DNA of 64,000 bases from Rhodobacteraceae bacterium UBA3069. GTDB taxonomy: Bacteria > Pseudomonadota > Alphaproteobacteria > Rhodobacterales > Rhodobacteraceae. The stretch is from positions 1-64,000 of the forward strand of contig DFBX01000076.1 of assembly GCA_002366795.1 (NCBI GenBank), given 5' to 3'. Within the stretch, counting starts at the first letter, position 1. The number at the start of each line of letters is the position of its first letter. The position numbers and the translations under genes are program-made. Under the pieces are notes generated by a model. It made no database searches, was not told the DNA's origin, and saw only the letters and a program-made list of their open reading frames with translations. This document shows, one piece after another, positions 8,784 to 16,973 of this stretch.

Positions 8784-10478
8784 TTATGGGATGATCTCGA
8801 ACCTCTCTACATCGACCAGCCCGCGGTCGGTGATCTTCAGCGCGGGAATCACCGGAAGGGCAAGGAATGCCAATTGCAGGAACGGCTCCTCCAGTGTGAC
8901 GCCAAGGGATTTGGCGGCGGCGCGCAGGTCGGTCAGCTGGGCGTAAACGGTCTCGAACGGATCAAGGCTCATCAAGCCGGCCAAGGGCAGCGGGCATTCG
9001 GCCAGAACCTTGCCCGCGTCGGTGACGACAAACCCGCCCTCGATTTCTGACAAGCGGTTCGCGGCCAAGGCCATGTCGGCATAATCGACCCCCACCACGG
9101 CAATGTTGTGATGGTCGTGACATACGGTCGAGGCGATGGCCCCACGTTGCAGCCCGAAGCCGCGCACGAACCCCGTGGCGATGTTGCCGTTCTTGCCATG
9201 CCGTTCCACCACGGCAATACGGATCAGGTCGCGCTTGGGATCGGGGCGCTTGTCGCCGTCCTCAATGGCAATCTCCTCGTGCTGGTGTTCGGTGATGATC
9301 TTGCCTTCCAGAATGCCGATCACATGGGTGTCGGGCGTATTGGCAGGGCTGCGGAAGCTTTCGGGTGTCACCTCGGGCGCGAGGACCGACGCCCTTCCCA
9401 CGGGCGCAATAATTTCGCGTTGCGCGAAATTGTCCGGAATTGCTTCAATTCCGGCGCAGAACACGCGGGACGCGCGGCACTCCTCAAGGCTGTCCAGCAC
9501 CACGATATCGGCGCGTTTGCCCGGCGCGATCTGGCCGCGATCCTTCAGGCCGAAGGCTTCGGCCCCTGACAGTGACGCGGCGCGATAAACGGCAAGGGGC
9601 GGCACGCCCAGCCGGATCAGTTCTCGGATCATGTAATCCAGATGGCCATGTTCGGCGATGTCCAGCGGGTTCCGATCATCGGTGCAAAGGCACATATAGG
9701 GGGCAGTCGTTTCCGTCAGCACCTCGGCCAAGGCGTGCAGATCCTTGGACACTGACCCCTCGCGGATCAGCACCCGCATCCCCTTGCGCAGTTTCTCGCG
9801 TGCTTCCTCGGCGGTTGTCGCCTCGTGTTCCGTGCGGATGCCGGCGGAAATATAGCTGTTCAGGTCGCGGCCGGACAGTTGCGGGCAGTGCCCGTCGATA
9901 TGGCCGCCGCGAAACAGCTCCAGCTTGGCCAATGCGGCGGGGTCTTTGAACAGCACGCCTGGGTAATTCATGAACTCGGCCAGACCGATGCCTTGGGGAT
10001 GGTTCATCAGCGGACGCAGGTCATCCGCTGTGATCGTCGCGCCCGAGGTTTCCATATCCGTCGATGGCACACAGGAGGACAGCTGCACGCGAATGTCCAT
10101 CAACGTGCGGGTCGCGGCCTGTTGGAAATACCGTATCCCGTCCGGCCCGATCACGTTTGCAATCTCGTGCGGGTCGCAAATGGCGGTGGTCACCCCGCGC
10201 GGCAGCACGCAGCGGTCGAACTCAAAGGGCGTGATCATCGAGCTTTCGATATGCAGATGGGTGTCGATGAAACCCGGCACCATGATTTGTCCGGTCACGT
10301 CGATCACCTGCTTGCCCTCGTATTCCGCGCAGGTGCCAACGATCATGTCGCCGCAGATGGCCACATCGCCGTCCAGCAATTCACCGGTGACAAGGCAGAG
10401 CACCTTACCGCCCTTCAGCACTATGTCGGCAGGTTCGGCCCCACGGCCTTGGTCGATGAGGGATGACAGGTCCGGCAT
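8784..10478 (-). CDS. ade: adenine deaminase
   Basis: The 564-residue amidohydrolase-superfamily enzyme converts adenine to hypoxanthine and ammonia in purine salvage. The metal-binding motif FIDTHLHIESSM (about residue 90) is present, as are GHIDGHCPQLSG, the EHEATTAEEAREKLRKGM region, MCLCTDDRNPLDI, and the C-terminal adenine deaminase domain with DHHNIAVVG. The ATG at 10478 was preferred over an upstream in-frame start at 10523 because AAGGAACATCGCC lies directly before it and MPDLSSLID fits the family N-terminus. It stands alone between the znu and fad operons, with 165 bases of featureless sequence before the fad gene. Confidence 0.93.
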   Translation of the reverse strand: MPDLSSLIDQGRGAEPADIVLKGGKVLCLVTGELLDGDVAICGDMIVGTCAEYEGKQVIDVTGQIMVPGFIDTHLHIESSMITPFEFDRCVLPRGVTTAICDPHEIANVIGPDGIRYFQQAATRTLMDIRVQLSSCVPSTDMETSGATITADDLRPLMNHPQGIGLAEFMNYPGVLFKDPAALAKLELFRGGHIDGHCPQLSGRDLNSYISAGIRTEHEATTAEEAREKLRKGMRVLIREGSVSKDLHALAEVLTETTAPYMCLCTDDRNPLDIAEHGHLDYMIRELIRLGVPPLAVYRAASLSGAEAFGLKDRGQIAPGKRADIVVLDSLEECRASRVFCAGIEAIPDNFAQREIIAPVGRASVLAPEVTPESFRSPANTPDTHVIGILEGKIITEHQHEEIAIEDGDKRPDPKRDLIRIAVVERHGKNGNIATGFVRGFGLQRGAIASTVCHDHHNIAVVGVDYADMALAANRLSEIEGGFVVTDAGKVLAECPLPLAGLMSLDPFETVYAQLTDLRAAAKSLGVTLEEPFLQLAFLALPVIPALKITDRGLVDVERFEIIP

Positions 10479-10547
10479 GGCGATGTTCCTTCTTTGGGAC
10501 CAAGATAGGGTGTCATGGTCCAAAGGGCGAGGGGGCGCGCGCCGTGC

Positions 10548-11345
10548 CTAGCCGCGTTTGCCGCGCGCTGCCGACAGAATGGACAAAGCGGCAAAGATCA
10601 GGGTTGCGCAACAAACGATGGTCGGCCCTGCTTGGGTGGACAGTTGAAAAGCCGCCCAGAACCCGCCCAAAGCGGCGCTTGCGCCTATGGCAGCGGCCAT
10701 CAGCAGCATTTGTTCGGGGGTGCGGGCCAGTGTGCGGGCCGCAGCGGCGGGGATGATCAGCAGCGCGGCGATCAGCAGAACGCCCACCACCTTGATGGCC
10801 ACGGCCACGACCAGCGCCAGCGCCACGGTCAGCACCAGTTGTTCGCGCCGCGGGTTCAAGTCAGAGGACCAAGCCAGATCCTCGCTGAGGGTTGCCGTTA
10901 AAAGCGCGTTCCAACGCCAGCCAATCAGCGCCATGACCAAAACGGCTCCGCCCCAGATCACAGCCAGATCGCCCTTGGTCACGGCAAGGATATCACCGAA
11001 CAGATAGGACATCAGGTCGATCCGCACACCCGGGATGAACGACACGGCCACCAGGCCAAAAGCCAGCGCGGAATGGGCCAATACGCCCAGGATCGTGTCC
11101 ATCGCATAGCCGCGTCCCGAAAGAGCCGTGACCGTCAGTGCCATCAGCAGCGCGACCCCGACAGCCCCGACGAAAACCGAAATCGACAGGGCCAAAGCCA
11201 GCGCCACCCCAAGGATCGAGGCATGGGCGGTTGCGTCCCCGAAATAAGCCATGCGCCGCCAGACGACGAAGCAGCCCAAGGGCGCGGCGGCCAGCGCCAC
11301 GCCCAGACCGGCAAGCGTGGCGCGGATGGTGAAATCGTCCAGCAT
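10548..11345 (-). CDS. znuB: zinc ABC transporter, permease
   Basis: This 265-residue ABC-3 family integral membrane protein has about eight hydrophobic helices (for example PLGCFVVWRRMAYFGDATAHASILGVAL near residues 23-50, and VVAVAIKVVGVLLIAALLIIPAA). It forms the zinc channel with the ZnuC ATPase and receives zinc from ZnuA. The start codon shares one base with the znuC stop (TGATG). It is the last gene of zur-znuC-znuB. Zinc rather than manganese specificity is supported by the linked Zur-type regulator and the His-rich partners. Confidence 0.93.
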   Translation of the reverse strand: MLDDFTIRATLAGLGVALAAAPLGCFVVWRRMAYFGDATAHASILGVALALALSISVFVGAVGVALLMALTVTALSGRGYAMDTILGVLAHSALAFGLVAVSFIPGVRIDLMSYLFGDILAVTKGDLAVIWGGAVLVMALIGWRWNALLTATLSEDLAWSSDLNPRREQLVLTVALALVVAVAIKVVGVLLIAALLIIPAAAARTLARTPEQMLLMAAAIGASAALGGFWAAFQLSTQAGPTIVCCATLIFAALSILSAARGKRG

Positions 11346-12109
11346 CAGGCGGTGCCCTCATGGTCGTGCTCGTGGTGGGCGTGATCATGCCCGCAGCCCT
11401 CGTCATGGCTGTGCGAATGTTCGTGCCGGTATAGCGCCAGTGCGCCGCCTGTGCCGGTTCCGAACAGGGCGCGGTATTCCGGGGCCGAAGCGACAATTTC
11501 GGGTGTGCCGTGGCAGCAGACATGCCCGTTCAAGCAAATCACGCGATCCGATGCGCTCATCACCACATGCAATTCGTGGCTGACCATAAGGATCGCGCAG
11601 CCCATGGTGGCGCGGACCTCCTCGATCTGGCGGTAGAAGGCGGCTGATCCGGGTTGATCCAGACCTTGCGTCGCCTCGTCCAGCAGCAAAAGCTGCGGTT
11701 CCTCGATCAGGGCGCGGGCCAGAAGCACCCGCTGGAACTGCCCGCCGGACAGGTCCGACATCTGGCGGTGCCGCAAATCATGCAGTCCCGCGCCATGCAG
11801 CGCCTGCGTGATTTGCGCCCGTGAATGGCGGCGAGGCAGGGACAGGAACCGCTCGACCGTCATCGGCAGGGTTGGATCGATTTGCAGCTTTTGCGGCACG
11901 TATCCGATATGCAGACCGTCGGCCTTTTCGATGGTTCCCTCGTCGGGGCGCACCGCGCCGATGATTGTGCGCAAAAGGGTGGATTTACCGGACCCGTTCG
12001 GCCCGACAATGGTGACGATCTCGCCCGGTTCAATCGCCAGATTGACACGGCTTAGTGCCTGGTGTCCGCCATGACGCACGGAGATATCGGTCAGGGTGAC
12101 AAGGCTCAT
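11345..12109 (-). CDS. znuC: zinc ABC transporter, ATP-binding protein with His-rich tail
   Basis: The 254-residue ATPase of the zinc importer has Walker A GPNGSGKST (about 31-39), signature LSGGQFQRVLLARAL, Walker B LLLLDEATQGLD and H-loop MVSHELH. After the core fold, the last ~25 residues are rich in histidine (HEHSHSHDEGCGHDHAHH and further), a probable zinc-binding tail in the cytoplasm. The ATG at 12109 overlaps the zur stop by 4 bases and places MSLVTLTDISV at the start; an upstream in-frame start inside zur is less likely. Confidence 0.94.
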   Translation of the reverse strand: MSLVTLTDISVRHGGHQALSRVNLAIEPGEIVTIVGPNGSGKSTLLRTIIGAVRPDEGTIEKADGLHIGYVPQKLQIDPTLPMTVERFLSLPRRHSRAQITQALHGAGLHDLRHRQMSDLSGGQFQRVLLARALIEEPQLLLLDEATQGLDQPGSAAFYRQIEEVRATMGCAILMVSHELHVVMSASDRVICLNGHVCCHGTPEIVASAPEYRALFGTGTGGALALYRHEHSHSHDEGCGHDHAHHEHDHEGTA

Positions 12110-12582
12110 GGCTGTGCCTGTTGGCAGGTGGGGCACAGGCCTTGCGCCTCGATCACCGCGTGTTCGATGGCAAATCCAGTGTCGGCGGCGATGCGGCCAA
12201 GGGGGGCGTCTTGCATATCGGCCTTGGCCTCCTCGACCGTGCCGCAGCCGTGGCAGATCAGGAAAACGGGTGTATGGCTCGCCTCGGAATGGGTGCAGGC
12301 GATATAGGCGTTCAGCTGTTCGACCTTATGGGCGAACCCGTGATCGACCAGAAAGGACAGCGCGCGATACGCGACGGGCGGTTGAGAGCCAAGCCCCTCG
12401 GCATCCAGCACAGCCAGAATGTCGTAAGCGCCCATGGCGCGGTGTTGTTTCAACAAAATCTCAAGCACGCGGCGGCGCACGGGGGTCAGTTGCAGCCGGT
12501 GCGTGGCGCAATGCGCCTCTGCCCGCTGTAAAGCATCGGTCACGCAGTGGCTGTGGTCATGGCTGGCGAAACTGTTTGTCAT
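12106..12582 (-). CDS. zur: zinc uptake regulator, Fur family
   Basis: This 158-residue Fur-family repressor has an N-terminal winged helix (RLQLTPVRRRVLEILLKQHRAMGAYDILAVL...PVAYRALSFLVDHGFAHKV) and a C-terminal dimerisation domain. C-terminal metal-site cysteines come in two pairs, CHGC and CPTC. The N-terminus carries a His cluster (HDHSHC). It heads the minus-strand operon with znuCB and is divergent from znuA across a Zur-box-like palindrome, so it probably represses both transcripts when zinc is sufficient. The ATG at 12582 is preferred over a TTG four codons upstream. Confidence 0.92.
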   Translation of the reverse strand: MTNSFASHDHSHCVTDALQRAEAHCATHRLQLTPVRRRVLEILLKQHRAMGAYDILAVLDAEGLGSQPPVAYRALSFLVDHGFAHKVEQLNAYIACTHSEASHTPVFLICHGCGTVEEAKADMQDAPLGRIAADTGFAIEHAVIEAQGLCPTCQQAQP

Positions 12583-12615
12583 GGCGAAAAGCAATAGCGC
12601 CGAAAAATGGGGATT

Positions 12616-12633
12616 GCAATGTTATAACGTACC
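12616..12633. promoter_or_regulatory. candidate Zur box between zur and znuA
   Basis: The intergenic region between the two divergent starts holds a perfect 8-bp palindrome GTTATAAC (12621-12628) inside a looser dyad, GCAATGTTATAACGTACC. This resembles the AT-centred Zur operators known upstream of znu genes in alphaproteobacteria. It lies 34 bases from the zur start and about 44 from znuA, where a repressor could block both promoters. Confidence 0.7.
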
Positions 12634-12671
12634 ATATAGCTCTTGCGCCAAATTCACCAAGGAGCCGCCCC

Positions 12672-13625
12672 ATGTTCAAGTTTCTTCCCCTTGCTTTCGT
12701 CGCCCTGCCGACCCTGGCCCTTGCCGAAGTGCCCAAGGTGGTGGCCGATATCGCCCCCGTTCACGCATTGGCGGCGCAGGTGATGAAGGGGGTCGGCACG
12801 CCGTCATTGGTGGTGCGCCAGGGGGCCTCGCCCCATGATTATGCGCTGAACCCGCAAGAGGCCGGCGCGCTACAGGATGCCGACGTGGTGATCTGGTTGG
12901 GCCATGATCTGACCCCGTGGCTGGAGCGGCGGATCGACGGGCTGGCCCCCGATGCCTTGTCGATGGAACTGCTGGACCTGCCGGAAACGCAGGTTCTGGA
13001 CCGGCGCGAAGGCACCTTGTTCGAGGCGCACGGCCATGCCGCCGATGAAGATGGCGATCACGATCAGGATCACGATCAGGATCACGATCATGGGCACGAT
13101 CACAGCGGCGCAGGGCGCGATCCACACGCATGGCTGGACCCGCAGAATGGCGCGGCATGGTTGGGGGTGATCGCGGCTGAACTGTCCCGCATCGACCCGG
13201 ACAACGCCGCCACCTATGCCGCCAATGCCAAAGCAGGGGCCGAGGATATCGTGCAGCTGACCGCCGAATTGCAGGCCGATCTGGCCCCGCTGCATGACCG
13301 TCCCTTTATCGTGTTCCATGACGCGTACCAGTATTTCGAACAACGCTTTGACCTGAGCGCAGCAGGCGCAATCAATCTGTCCGATGCCACCCGCGCCAGT
13401 GCCGACCGCGTGGCTCAACTTCGCAATGCCGTCGAGGCGGGCGGCATTACCTGCGCCATGTCAGAGCCGCAGTTCAACGACCGGCTGATCAATAGCGTCT
13501 TCGGCGACCTGGTCAAAAAGGGCGTGCTGGACCCGCTTGGATCGTCCCTTCCGGCAGGCCCGCACTTGTATGCTGGAACCCTGCGCGACATGGCGCAATC
13601 GTTTCAGGACTGCCTTTCCGATTAG
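12672..13625 (+). CDS. znuA: zinc ABC transporter, periplasmic binding protein
   Basis: The 317-residue cluster A-I metal-binding protein has a signal peptide (MFKFLPLAFVALPTLALA). It carries the family histidines at GASPHDYALNP (about 55), DPHAWLDPQN (about 152), and HDAYQYFE (about 218), plus a final acidic metal-site region. A His/Asp-rich charged loop (about 120-145) is typical of ZnuA and absent from manganese homologues. AAGGAG lies 7 bases before the ATG at 12672. The gene is divergent from zur. The loop is encoded by a short DNA tandem repeat (13056-13091). Confidence 0.95.
   Translation: MFKFLPLAFVALPTLALAEVPKVVADIAPVHALAAQVMKGVGTPSLVVRQGASPHDYALNPQEAGALQDADVVIWLGHDLTPWLERRIDGLAPDALSMELLDLPETQVLDRREGTLFEAHGHAADEDGDHDQDHDQDHDHGHDHSGAGRDPHAWLDPQNGAAWLGVIAAELSRIDPDNAATYAANAKAGAEDIVQLTAELQADLAPLHDRPFIVFHDAYQYFEQRFDLSAAGAINLSDATRASADRVAQLRNAVEAGGITCAMSEPQFNDRLINSVFGDLVKKGVLDPLGSSLPAGPHLYAGTLRDMAQSFQDCLSD
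13056..13091 (+). repeat. 12-bp tandem repeat inside znuA
   Basis: Three consecutive copies of GATCACGATCAG (the last ends in T) encode the repeated Asp-His-Asp-Gln unit of the ZnuA metal-binding loop. The repeat is in frame, so slippage would lengthen or shorten the His-rich loop without breaking the protein. Confidence 0.9.
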
Positions 13626-13685
13626 ACGCGGGGAAATGTGCCGCCTATCGTCATGCCTGACACATTGAAACCGAAAGGTATGACC

Positions 13686-14069
13686 ATGGCGGGCACATTC
13701 GACGAAGACCTGTTCCTGAAGGGGCTAGAGCAGCGCAAAGCCACGCTTGGCGCAGAATATGTGGAAAAGAACCTTGCGGTCGCGGATGATTTCACGCGCC
13801 CTTTCCAAGAGGCGATGACCGCATGGTGCTGGGGGTTCGGCTGGGGCGACGAAGTGATCGAACCGAAGACTCGTTCGATGATGAACCTCGCCATGATCGG
13901 GGCGCTGGGCAAGATGCACGAATGGGAAATCCATTGCCGTGGGGCGCTGAACAATGGCGTCACGCGCGAAGAAATCCGCGCGATCATCCATGTGGTCGGT
14001 ATCTATTGCGGCGTGCCGCAGGCGTTGGAATGTTTCCGCGTGGCCCGCAAGGTGCTGGACGAAAGCTAG
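13686..14069 (+). CDS. carboxymuconolactone decarboxylase family protein
   Basis: This 127-residue all-helical protein of the CMD/AhpD-like family has the core PKTRSMMNLAMIGALGKMHEWEIHCRGALNNGVTREEIRAIIHVVGIYCGVPQALECFR. The AhpD-type CxxC is absent; a single Cys sits in the EIHCRGAL segment, so true 4-carboxymuconolactone decarboxylase or a related lyase fits better than a peroxidase. Neighbouring genes give no ring-cleavage context. The ATG at 13686 has GAAAGG 7 bases upstream; an ATG two codons earlier is possible. It converges on tonB with a 3-base gap. Confidence 0.8.
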   Translation: MAGTFDEDLFLKGLEQRKATLGAEYVEKNLAVADDFTRPFQEAMTAWCWGFGWGDEVIEPKTRSMMNLAMIGALGKMHEWEIHCRGALNNGVTREEIRAIIHVVGIYCGVPQALECFRVARKVLDES

Positions 14070-14072
14070 ACC

Positions 14073-14903
14073 CTAGCAGTTGAACCGGATCGGTAGGTTG
14101 ACCGATGTCGCCCCGGTCACACCGCGCGGGGCGGCGGGCAGGCGCGCGCCCTTGGCCGCCGTCAATGCCGCCTTGTCCAAGGCTCCATTCCCCGAGGATT
14201 TCAACAGCGCCAGCCCGACCAGTTGACCCGAGGTGGCGATCTTAAGCCGCAGGGTCGCCGTGCCGGATGCGTGGCAATTGCGAGGTGCGCGTTTTTTGCG
14301 TTCGATCCGGGTGCGAATGCCGGCATGCCATTTCGCCAGTGCCTTGGGCGAGTTGGCGGCTTTCTTGGTGGCGACCTTTGCCTTGCCGTTCTTGCCCGCA
14401 TTGCCCTTGTTGCCCGCGCCTGCCGCTTTTTGCGCGGCGCGGGGGGTGGTGCCGGATTTGGATTTCGGCTGCGATGTTTTCTGCGAAGGTTTCGCAGTGG
14501 CTTGCGCCTTTGGGGCGGGTTTCGCCTTGGGTCTGGTCTTGGGGGCAGGCCGCGCGGCGGGTGCGGTGTCGATTGCGGGGCTGTCGGGCTGCGCCTGCGG
14601 CATGGCCATCTGCGGGGCTGGCAGCGCTGGGCGCGGCGCACTGTCGGCGCGCGGCGCGGCTTGCTGCGCATCCGGTATCGCGGCCTCGGGCGCGGGCATT
14701 GCGACCTCGGTCATGGTCTGGGGCGGGGCGGTCCATGCCTCGACCATCTCCGTCATGCCCTGCGGTGCCGCGGCAAGAGTGACAACGGCGCGCCCGTCAT
14801 CCCCGCTGGCAGGCGGCATTCCCACGGGGGCAGCCACGAACAGCGCCACATGGCTGGCGATCGCCACCGAGCCAAAGAACAAAGGTTCCAGTATCCGGAT
14901 CAT
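14073..14903 (-). CDS. tonB: TonB energy transducer of the corrinoid uptake operon
   Basis: The 276-residue TonB-type protein has a short N-terminal membrane anchor (about residues 8-28) followed by a long Pro/Ala/Lys-rich periplasmic linker (about 85-175). The C-terminal TonB domain includes the segments KIATSGQLVGLALLKSSGNGALDKAAL and LPAAPRGVTGATSVNLPIRF. It would transmit inner-membrane proton motive force to BtuB. It overlaps exbD by 4 bases as the last gene of the riboswitch-headed operon, which implies a TonB system dedicated to, or at least co-regulated with, corrinoid uptake. The low-complexity linker is typical and not a sign of damage. Confidence 0.88.
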   Translation of the reverse strand: MIRILEPLFFGSVAIASHVALFVAAPVGMPPASGDDGRAVVTLAAAPQGMTEMVEAWTAPPQTMTEVAMPAPEAAIPDAQQAAPRADSAPRPALPAPQMAMPQAQPDSPAIDTAPAARPAPKTRPKAKPAPKAQATAKPSQKTSQPKSKSGTTPRAAQKAAGAGNKGNAGKNGKAKVATKKAANSPKALAKWHAGIRTRIERKKRAPRNCHASGTATLRLKIATSGQLVGLALLKSSGNGALDKAALTAAKGARLPAAPRGVTGATSVNLPIRFNC

Positions 14904-15280
14904 TTGGCCCCCGTCACAAGCTGGATATCGGTGATGCCCAGCCTCGTCAGGCGCGGTAACAGCGCCGCAACGGCGGATGCGGGCAGCGCGGCATCGGCGC
15001 GGATGGTCAGGGGCATATCGGCGGCGCGGGCGGACAGGGCGGTGAATACGTCCTCGCCGCGCGCCTCTTCGAACGCCATTTGCCCATCGGCCGCCAGGTA
15101 AAGCGTATCGGGCTGCGCCTCGGCTTCTTCGCCCATGGCCTCGGGCGGGGTGATCTCGAACGGATCAGAGGGGGCGATCTGCGCGGTCATCAGAAAAAAG
15201 ATCAACAGCAGGAACACCACGTTGATCATCGGCACGATGCTTTCGGGGCGGGGGCGGCGCGGGGGCGTGGCGAATTCCAT
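14900..15280 (-). CDS. exbD: ExbD/TolR family protein (second copy)
   Basis: The 126-residue protein has a cytoplasmic N-terminus (ATPPRRPRPESIVPMINVVF), one transmembrane helix (VVFLLLIFFLMTAQIA) and a periplasmic C-terminal domain. In ExbD the proton-relay residue is an Asp early in the helix; here the equivalent segment reads PMINVVF, with Asn where its neighbour has Asp (PMIDVVF). This copy may therefore not conduct protons and may be structural. It overlaps tonB and follows the other exbD by 3 bases. Confidence 0.87.
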   Translation of the reverse strand: MEFATPPRRPRPESIVPMINVVFLLLIFFLMTAQIAPSDPFEITPPEAMGEEAEAQPDTLYLAADGQMAFEEARGEDVFTALSARAADMPLTIRADAALPASAVAALLPRLTRLGITDIQLVTGAK

Positions 15281-15283
15281 GAC

Positions 15284-15667
15284 CTATTCCTCTACCAACA
15301 CAAGGCCGGTCAGCCCTGCAGCCGACAGGGGGGCCATCACATCGACCAGATTCTGTAGCGCGGCCCCGTCCATGGGGCGCAGCACGATGATATCGGCGGG
15401 GGTTTCCATCATGTCCGGCAGCCTGGCCAGTGCCGCGTCCAGCGTCATGGCCGTGCCATTAAGGCGCAGCCCATCGGGGGTCACGTCGATCAGGCGGGGC
15501 GGGCCGGAATATTCCGCCTGTCCACTGCCTGCCGTTTGCAGGCGCAGCCCGTTATCCACCCCGAATTTCGCCGCCAGCATGAAGAACACCAGCAGCAGGA
15601 ACACCACGTCGATCATTGGCGTTAGGCTGGGCTTGCGCCGGGGGCGTGGGGCGGCAAAGGCGAACAT
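15284..15667 (-). CDS. exbD: ExbD/TolR family protein (first copy)
   Basis: The 127-residue ExbD-type subunit of the TonB motor has PSLTPMIDVVFLLLVFFMLAAKF at its N-terminal helix, retaining the conserved Asp that carries protons, followed by a periplasmic domain. It shares one base with the exbB stop (ATG/TAA overlap). Together with ExbB and the second ExbD it would form the motor complex for the operon's own TonB. Confidence 0.9.
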   Translation of the reverse strand: MFAFAAPRPRRKPSLTPMIDVVFLLLVFFMLAAKFGVDNGLRLQTAGSGQAEYSGPPRLIDVTPDGLRLNGTAMTLDAALARLPDMMETPADIIVLRPMDGAALQNLVDVMAPLSAAGLTGLVLVEE

Positions 15668-16299
15668 TAAGTGTTGCCCTTCGGTGCGCGGGTGAAGATG
15701 CGTGTCGCGGCATCTTCCATGTCGCCCTGCACCCGTTCTGCCACGCTTTCAAACCATGTCAGCGCCATCGAGGCGGGTATCGCCACGGCCATGCCTGCGG
15801 CGGTGGTCAAAAGCGCTTCCCAGATGCCACCGGCAAGGGCGGCGGGGTCGGCGCGGTTACCTGCCTCTTGCAGCGCCTGAAACGCCTCGATCATGCCCAG
15901 AACCGTCCCTAGAAGGCCGATGAGGGGCGCGATGGTGGCGATCAGTTCCAATGCGCGCAATCCGCTGCGGGTGCCCGACAACAGGGACTTGGCGACCCGG
16001 GTGGTTTCCTCGCGCGCATCCGTTTCGGAAAGGTCGGACATGCGCGCCTGCATCGCGGCCAGGGCCAGGCGCGCGCGCAAGGACCGGCGCGGGGTCAGGC
16101 GGGCGATGGCCGCATCTGTCTGCCCCTCGGACCAAAGGGTCACGGCTTCTTCGGTGGCCTTGCCAGCCCATGCGCCAGCCAGCGACAGGCGCCACGCCTT
16201 CCACAGGATCAGCGCGACGGTCAACATCGACAGGATCACGATGACCCACAGCGCGGGGCCGCCGGTTTCAAGAAAGGCGCGGATGCGGTCGGCGTTCAT
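15667..16299 (-). CDS. exbB: ExbB/TolQ family proton channel protein
   Basis: This 210-residue MotA/TolQ/ExbB-family inner-membrane protein has a first helix at about 14-36 (ALWVIVILSMLTVALILWKAW), a cytoplasmic domain, and two further helices. Those include the conserved ELIATIAPLIGLLGTVLGMIEAFQAL and the later LLTTAAGMAVAIPASMALTWF. The ATG at 16299 overlaps the cbiZ stop by 4 bases and has GGAG 8 bases upstream; a TTG two codons earlier is less likely. It is the motor core for the linked TonB. Confidence 0.92.
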   Translation of the reverse strand: MNADRIRAFLETGGPALWVIVILSMLTVALILWKAWRLSLAGAWAGKATEEAVTLWSEGQTDAAIARLTPRRSLRARLALAAMQARMSDLSETDAREETTRVAKSLLSGTRSGLRALELIATIAPLIGLLGTVLGMIEAFQALQEAGNRADPAALAGGIWEALLTTAAGMAVAIPASMALTWFESVAERVQGDMEDAATRIFTRAPKGNT

Positions 16300-16973
16300 G
16301 GGCAAGTCTCCGGTTGCAGCGGCAGGCCTTTTGCCTGCGGGTATTGGCGGTGCCAGTCCAGCGCACCGGCGTGGATGGCATCATAGACGGCGCGGCCCAG
16401 TGCCTCGCCCTGAGGGGTGTGCAGGCCGGCATATGGGCAATCGCCCGCCGGTGCCGCGACGGCGATGCAATCGGTGCCGGTGCCCGTGGCGATGCCATGG
16501 GGCAGGATCAGCCCCGCGTCCATCACGGCGGCGGTACGGGCCTGCGCAGCGATGGACAGCGCCTCGATCAGGGCGGCATCGGTCAGGCCGATATCAAGCG
16601 CCACGCACAGGTTTATCGTTCCCCAGTCGCGGTGCGAGTAATCCGTGCGGGTGCCAACCCGTTCGGCATTGGACAGGCCCGTGGTCGCGGTGCAGCGGGC
16701 AGTAACGCCATCTACGGTTGCCACGGTCCGGTTGTGGTATCCCAGATCGCGCGAGGTCAAGAAGGCAACGGCATCGGTGCGCCCGGTTGCCTCCAGCTCG
16801 TTCGCGAACCATTCGATCACGTCCAGATCCCGGGGCAGATCGGCGTTGCGCACCTCGCGCCAGACAATGTGGCGGGCGGTGACAAGACCGGGGCGGTTGA
16901 TCGCCCAACTGAGAACGCGCATCGGCGCGCCAAGGTCCAGATTCATCCATGGGGCGTTGAGGGACAGGCTCAC
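16296..16973 (-). CDS. cbiZ: adenosylcobinamide amidohydrolase
   Basis: The 225-residue CbiZ-family enzyme removes the aminopropanol arm of (adenosyl)cobinamide or pseudocobalamin to give cobyric acid, so imported corrinoids can be remodelled. Family motifs include FLTSRDLGYHNR, CTATTGLSNAERVG, DWGTINLCVALD, and the C-terminal GTGTDCIAVAAP. It starts at GTG (16973) behind a strong GGAGGTGA and overlaps the ATPase gene by 4 bases. The location inside a btuFCD operon matches the arrangement known in Rhodobacter, where CbiZ salvages corrinoids. Confidence 0.9.
   Translation of the reverse strand: MSLSLNAPWMNLDLGAPMRVLSWAINRPGLVTARHIVWREVRNADLPRDLDVIEWFANELEATGRTDAVAFLTSRDLGYHNRTVATVDGVTARCTATTGLSNAERVGTRTDYSHRDWGTINLCVALDIGLTDAALIEALSIAAQARTAAVMDAGLILPHGIATGTGTDCIAVAAPAGDCPYAGLHTPQGEALGRAVYDAIHAGALDWHRQYPQAKGLPLQPETCP

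Noticed and set aside
13056..13091. CRISPR-like short repeats
   Set aside because: They are perfect, adjacent, 12 bases long and in frame inside znuA, with no spacers; no CRISPR array or cas gene is visible in the window.
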